Shown here: positions 62,306 through 64,000 of the stretch, piece by piece
How the letters are laid out: every line of letters begins with the position of its first letter
How positions within the stretch are numbered: position 1 is the stretch's first letter
Assembly: GCA_032158125.1 (NCBI GenBank)
Contig: JASKOT010000007.1
Span: 715,053-779,052 of the forward strand
Direction of reading: 5' to 3'
Source: Papiliotrema nemorosa
Taxonomy: Eukaryota; Basidiomycota; Tremellomycetes; Tremellales; Rhynchogastremaceae
Length of the DNA: 64,000 nucleotides
Notes under the pieces: generated by a model
The model's database searches: none
What the model was told of the DNA's origin: nothing
Seen by the model: only the letters and a program-made list of their open reading frames with translations
Program-made: the position numbers and the translations under genes

Positions 62306-63340
62306 GCGGGAAGATAGGCTATAGATACAATACGGGCAGGAAAAGTCCCGGCTTAGCATGTCTTACCAGGCATTGGACTGTTCTGGCTTTACATATGTGG
62401 TCTCCAATTTTGTAGGTCGCTCATTCATTCTCACTCGACAATCTGTCGATGCAGTCCGCTTCTGACTGGCGGACACACAAGCCGGAATTTCAGTCCGCCG
62501 AACCTTTCTTTATTGAATAGCGTATAGGATACGAGGCATAGCATGTGCATATGCATATGATACAGCTCAGCAACGAAGGGACTGACGTCTTCAGTATTGT
62601 ACAAATCGCTGAAATTCAGGAATAACCTTGCGACAACTGTATCTGAGGCATGGTAAATAGGGGTTACACATCGATTCCGGGGTGGGGGGGTCAAAATCCA
62701 TCTCATCTCTAACAACATTTCCTGGTAGAACAACACTGTAGGAATCCATTTCTATCGGTCTCAGAGGTCTACGATCAGTATTGAGTGAGTTATACATGAT
62801 CTCGGTACTGACCCCCAAGAGTCGCCACCGACCCCCAAGATCGCCACCCGTCACGATCCAAGCTGACTTGCCCAACATGTATGATGCACCGTGTGGGATG
62901 AATGTTCCTGGTAGAGAACGTATTGCTGAGCCAGTATCTACCGTCAGCTAAGCTCTAACCTATTGCCCGTCTTTGATTACTGCAATCGATTGGTGTTGCA
63001 GCAGTCACATATCCTGGAAACAATGCAGATGAGTTGCACCAATCAGCCAGATAGGCCATTGCAACAAGCCCAATATCCAACTAATTCCCCTGCAATTGAC
63101 GCAGCTTGCACCAATCACCACCATTGCTGTCGCACCAATCAAACACACAGTGCAGCAATGTTTTCTTGGGTTAATGTGACTAAGTCAGCAAAAATGAGCA
63201 CTTGGTCATTCCACACGCACCTTGCACAGTTGGGTGGTACAGCTGCAGAGTTGTATCTATGCATTTGCCACTACGAATGGGTGTTAAATGGTTCACTTCA
63301 TGCTGAAGTACATATACTGAGACATGCGTTAGATCGACGC
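62306..63340. other. Gene-poor subtelomere-like sequence with short repeats
   Basis: No credible gene is seen. It contains a tandem pair GACCCCCAAGA(G)TCGCCACC (about 62811-62849) and three GCACCAATCA copies. Base composition is more A/T-rich than the genic part. Confidence 0.5.
63036..63141 (+). repeat. Three GCACCAATCA direct repeats
   Basis: Exact ten-base copies at 63036-63045, 63108-63117 and 63132-63141 in the + orientation. Each holds a CCAAT core. They may be regulatory or just a short diverged repeat. Confidence 0.6.
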
Positions 63341-63342
63341 CT

Positions 63343-63453
63343 TAGTGGCGAGAGAAGCGGAGGTGGAATGGTGTATGAGGTTTGAGCCCTGAGGAGCAGT
63401 GGCGAGACTCAGTCACCCTGGGTTCGAACCTGAGAGAGGAAGCTCTTTTTTTT
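63343..63453 (+). other. tRNA-like / Pol III element candidate
   Basis: GGTTCGAACC (63421-63430) matches the internal B box and sits in a hairpin CTCAG...CTGAG (63408-63412 with 63430-63434). T8 follows (63446-63453), suitable as a Pol III terminator. An A-box-like TAGTGGCGAGAGAAG is at 63343, but it fits weakly. No full cloverleaf could be drawn, so a tRNA-derived repeat or relic is likelier than a working tRNA gene. Confidence 0.35.
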
Positions 63454-63725
63454 GCCCCAAGAGGCACCGTACATCGCGTTCCGGTAACCCGTTGGAATGC
63501 CATCCGGGACGACGCTCAAAAGAGCGTTCCGGGTACCCCGCTATGCATCGGGACGATGCCTTCCAAAATATCATTCCGAAGTCCGTCAGGGCGTCCCACA
63601 TCACAGCGCTCTGTAACTCCATAGCCTTGTAGTATTCCCGGATACCCCATGCATGCATTCCTCCTTCCTCATTCTGAGCCGCGATTACCGGACGCATCGA
63701 GACGCGTCATCCATCATTTGAATTC

Positions 63726-63837
63726 TCCCAAAGAAGTAATTCTCGACGCGTCGTCTATTGACTTGTTTGTTGACTTCCGCAACCAGCAGAATATTCCCAA
63801 AGAAGTAATTCTCGACGCGTTGCTTGTTGACTTCCGC
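63726..63837 (+). repeat. Direct repeat, 69-bp period
   Basis: A 26-bp block TCCCAAAGAAGTAATTCTCG+ACGCGT occurs at 63726-63751 and 63795-63820, and TTGTTGACTTCCGC follows both (second copy 63824-63837). The spacers differ in length and sequence. In one + frame the units read PKEVILDA. Confidence 0.8.
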
Positions 63838-63902
63838 TCCATTGTCTCCTCACGTTTGACCATCATTCTCCTCTTATTACTCCTTGCAGCTCTGCATCAC
63901 AA

Positions 63903-63926
63903 GGGGTTAGGGGGTTAGGGGGTTAC
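63903..63926 (+). repeat. Short TTAGGGGG telomere-like tract
   Basis: GGGG is followed by two exact TTAGGGGG units (63907-63914, 63915-63922) and TTAC. TTAGGGGG-type repeats are the telomere repeat in Cryptococcus relatives (established knowledge). G-rich strand orientation points to a chromosome end on the right. Sequence continues beyond, so this is internal or the ragged inner edge. Confidence 0.6.
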
Positions 63927-64000
63927 ATACCCATTTGGGGGGGGGGGGGGTCGGAAATCGTCAACAGTCAAAGTTAAGAACCTGATAGGACTCGTTCTTC

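Noticed and set aside
63343..63453. Genuine tRNA gene
   Set aside because: B box and terminator are present, but no acceptor stem, D arm or anticodon arm could be paired.
63413..63697. 94-residue minus-strand open frame near the right end
   Set aside because: No recognisable transposase, helicase or other domain; overlaps hairpin and B-box structures; not supported as a gene.

Overview
The window looks like nuclear DNA of a basidiomycete yeast, most likely a tremellomycete (Cryptococcus/Kwoniella relatives). Almost every gene is split by many short introns (about 35-80 nt) with GTNNGT donors, CTGAC/CTAAC-type branch sites and YAG acceptors. Genes are dense on both strands, and a short TTAGGGGG telomere-type tract lies near the right end (63907-63922). 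The assignment to this group is inference. No rRNA gene, convincing tRNA gene or intact transposon was seen.

Layout: (1) 1-10.5 kb: a multidomain 2H-phosphoesterase/dual-specificity-phosphatase/P-loop protein cut by the left edge, a small secreted protein, an HpcH/HpaI-type aldolase, a multi-pass membrane protein with a long Ser-rich N-terminus, and a Zn2Cys6 regulator. (2) 10.8-22 kb: ketopantoate reductase, an MFS sugar transporter, an NCS2 purine (urate/xanthine) permease, an SDR-type epimerase, a small conserved-looking protein, and an intron-free GH42 beta-galactosidase of bacterial character. (3) 22-39.7 kb: an apparent nitrogen-scavenging group: a 2-oxoglutarate/Fe(II) oxygenase divergent from an NCS1 permease, an aldo-keto reductase divergent from a hydantoinase-DUF917 fusion, a C2H2/fungal_trans regulator, an alpha/beta hydrolase, a GDSL esterase and a Zn2Cys6 regulator. 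The two divergent promoters share a repeated GCCCACC motif. (4) 39.7-44 kb: a GH32 fructosidase divergent from an MFS transporter, with no secretion signal seen on the enzyme (sucrose uptake then internal hydrolysis). (5) 45-47.7 kb: a secreted WSC-domain protein with 19 tandem copies of a nine-residue Ser/Ala/Tyr repeat. (6) 48.5-52.9 kb: a GH13 alpha-glucosidase divergent from an MFS alpha-glucoside-type transporter. (7) 53.4-62.3 kb: class III aminotransferase, a cupin of the 2,4'-dihydroxyacetophenone dioxygenase family, a Zn2Cys6 regulator, a nitrilase-superfamily hydrolase and an APC amino-acid/amine permease. (8) 62.3-64 kb: gene-poor subtelomere-like sequence with small repeats, a Pol III B-box-like hairpin, a 69-bp-period direct repeat and the telomere-like tract.

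Taken together the region reads as a subtelomeric catabolic island: several transporter-enzyme pairs on shared divergent promoters, interleaved with regulators, for scavenging sugars, purines/pyrimidines or hydantoins, and amines. Exon borders were assigned by eye from splice consensus and frame continuity; coordinates given are CDS extents including introns.
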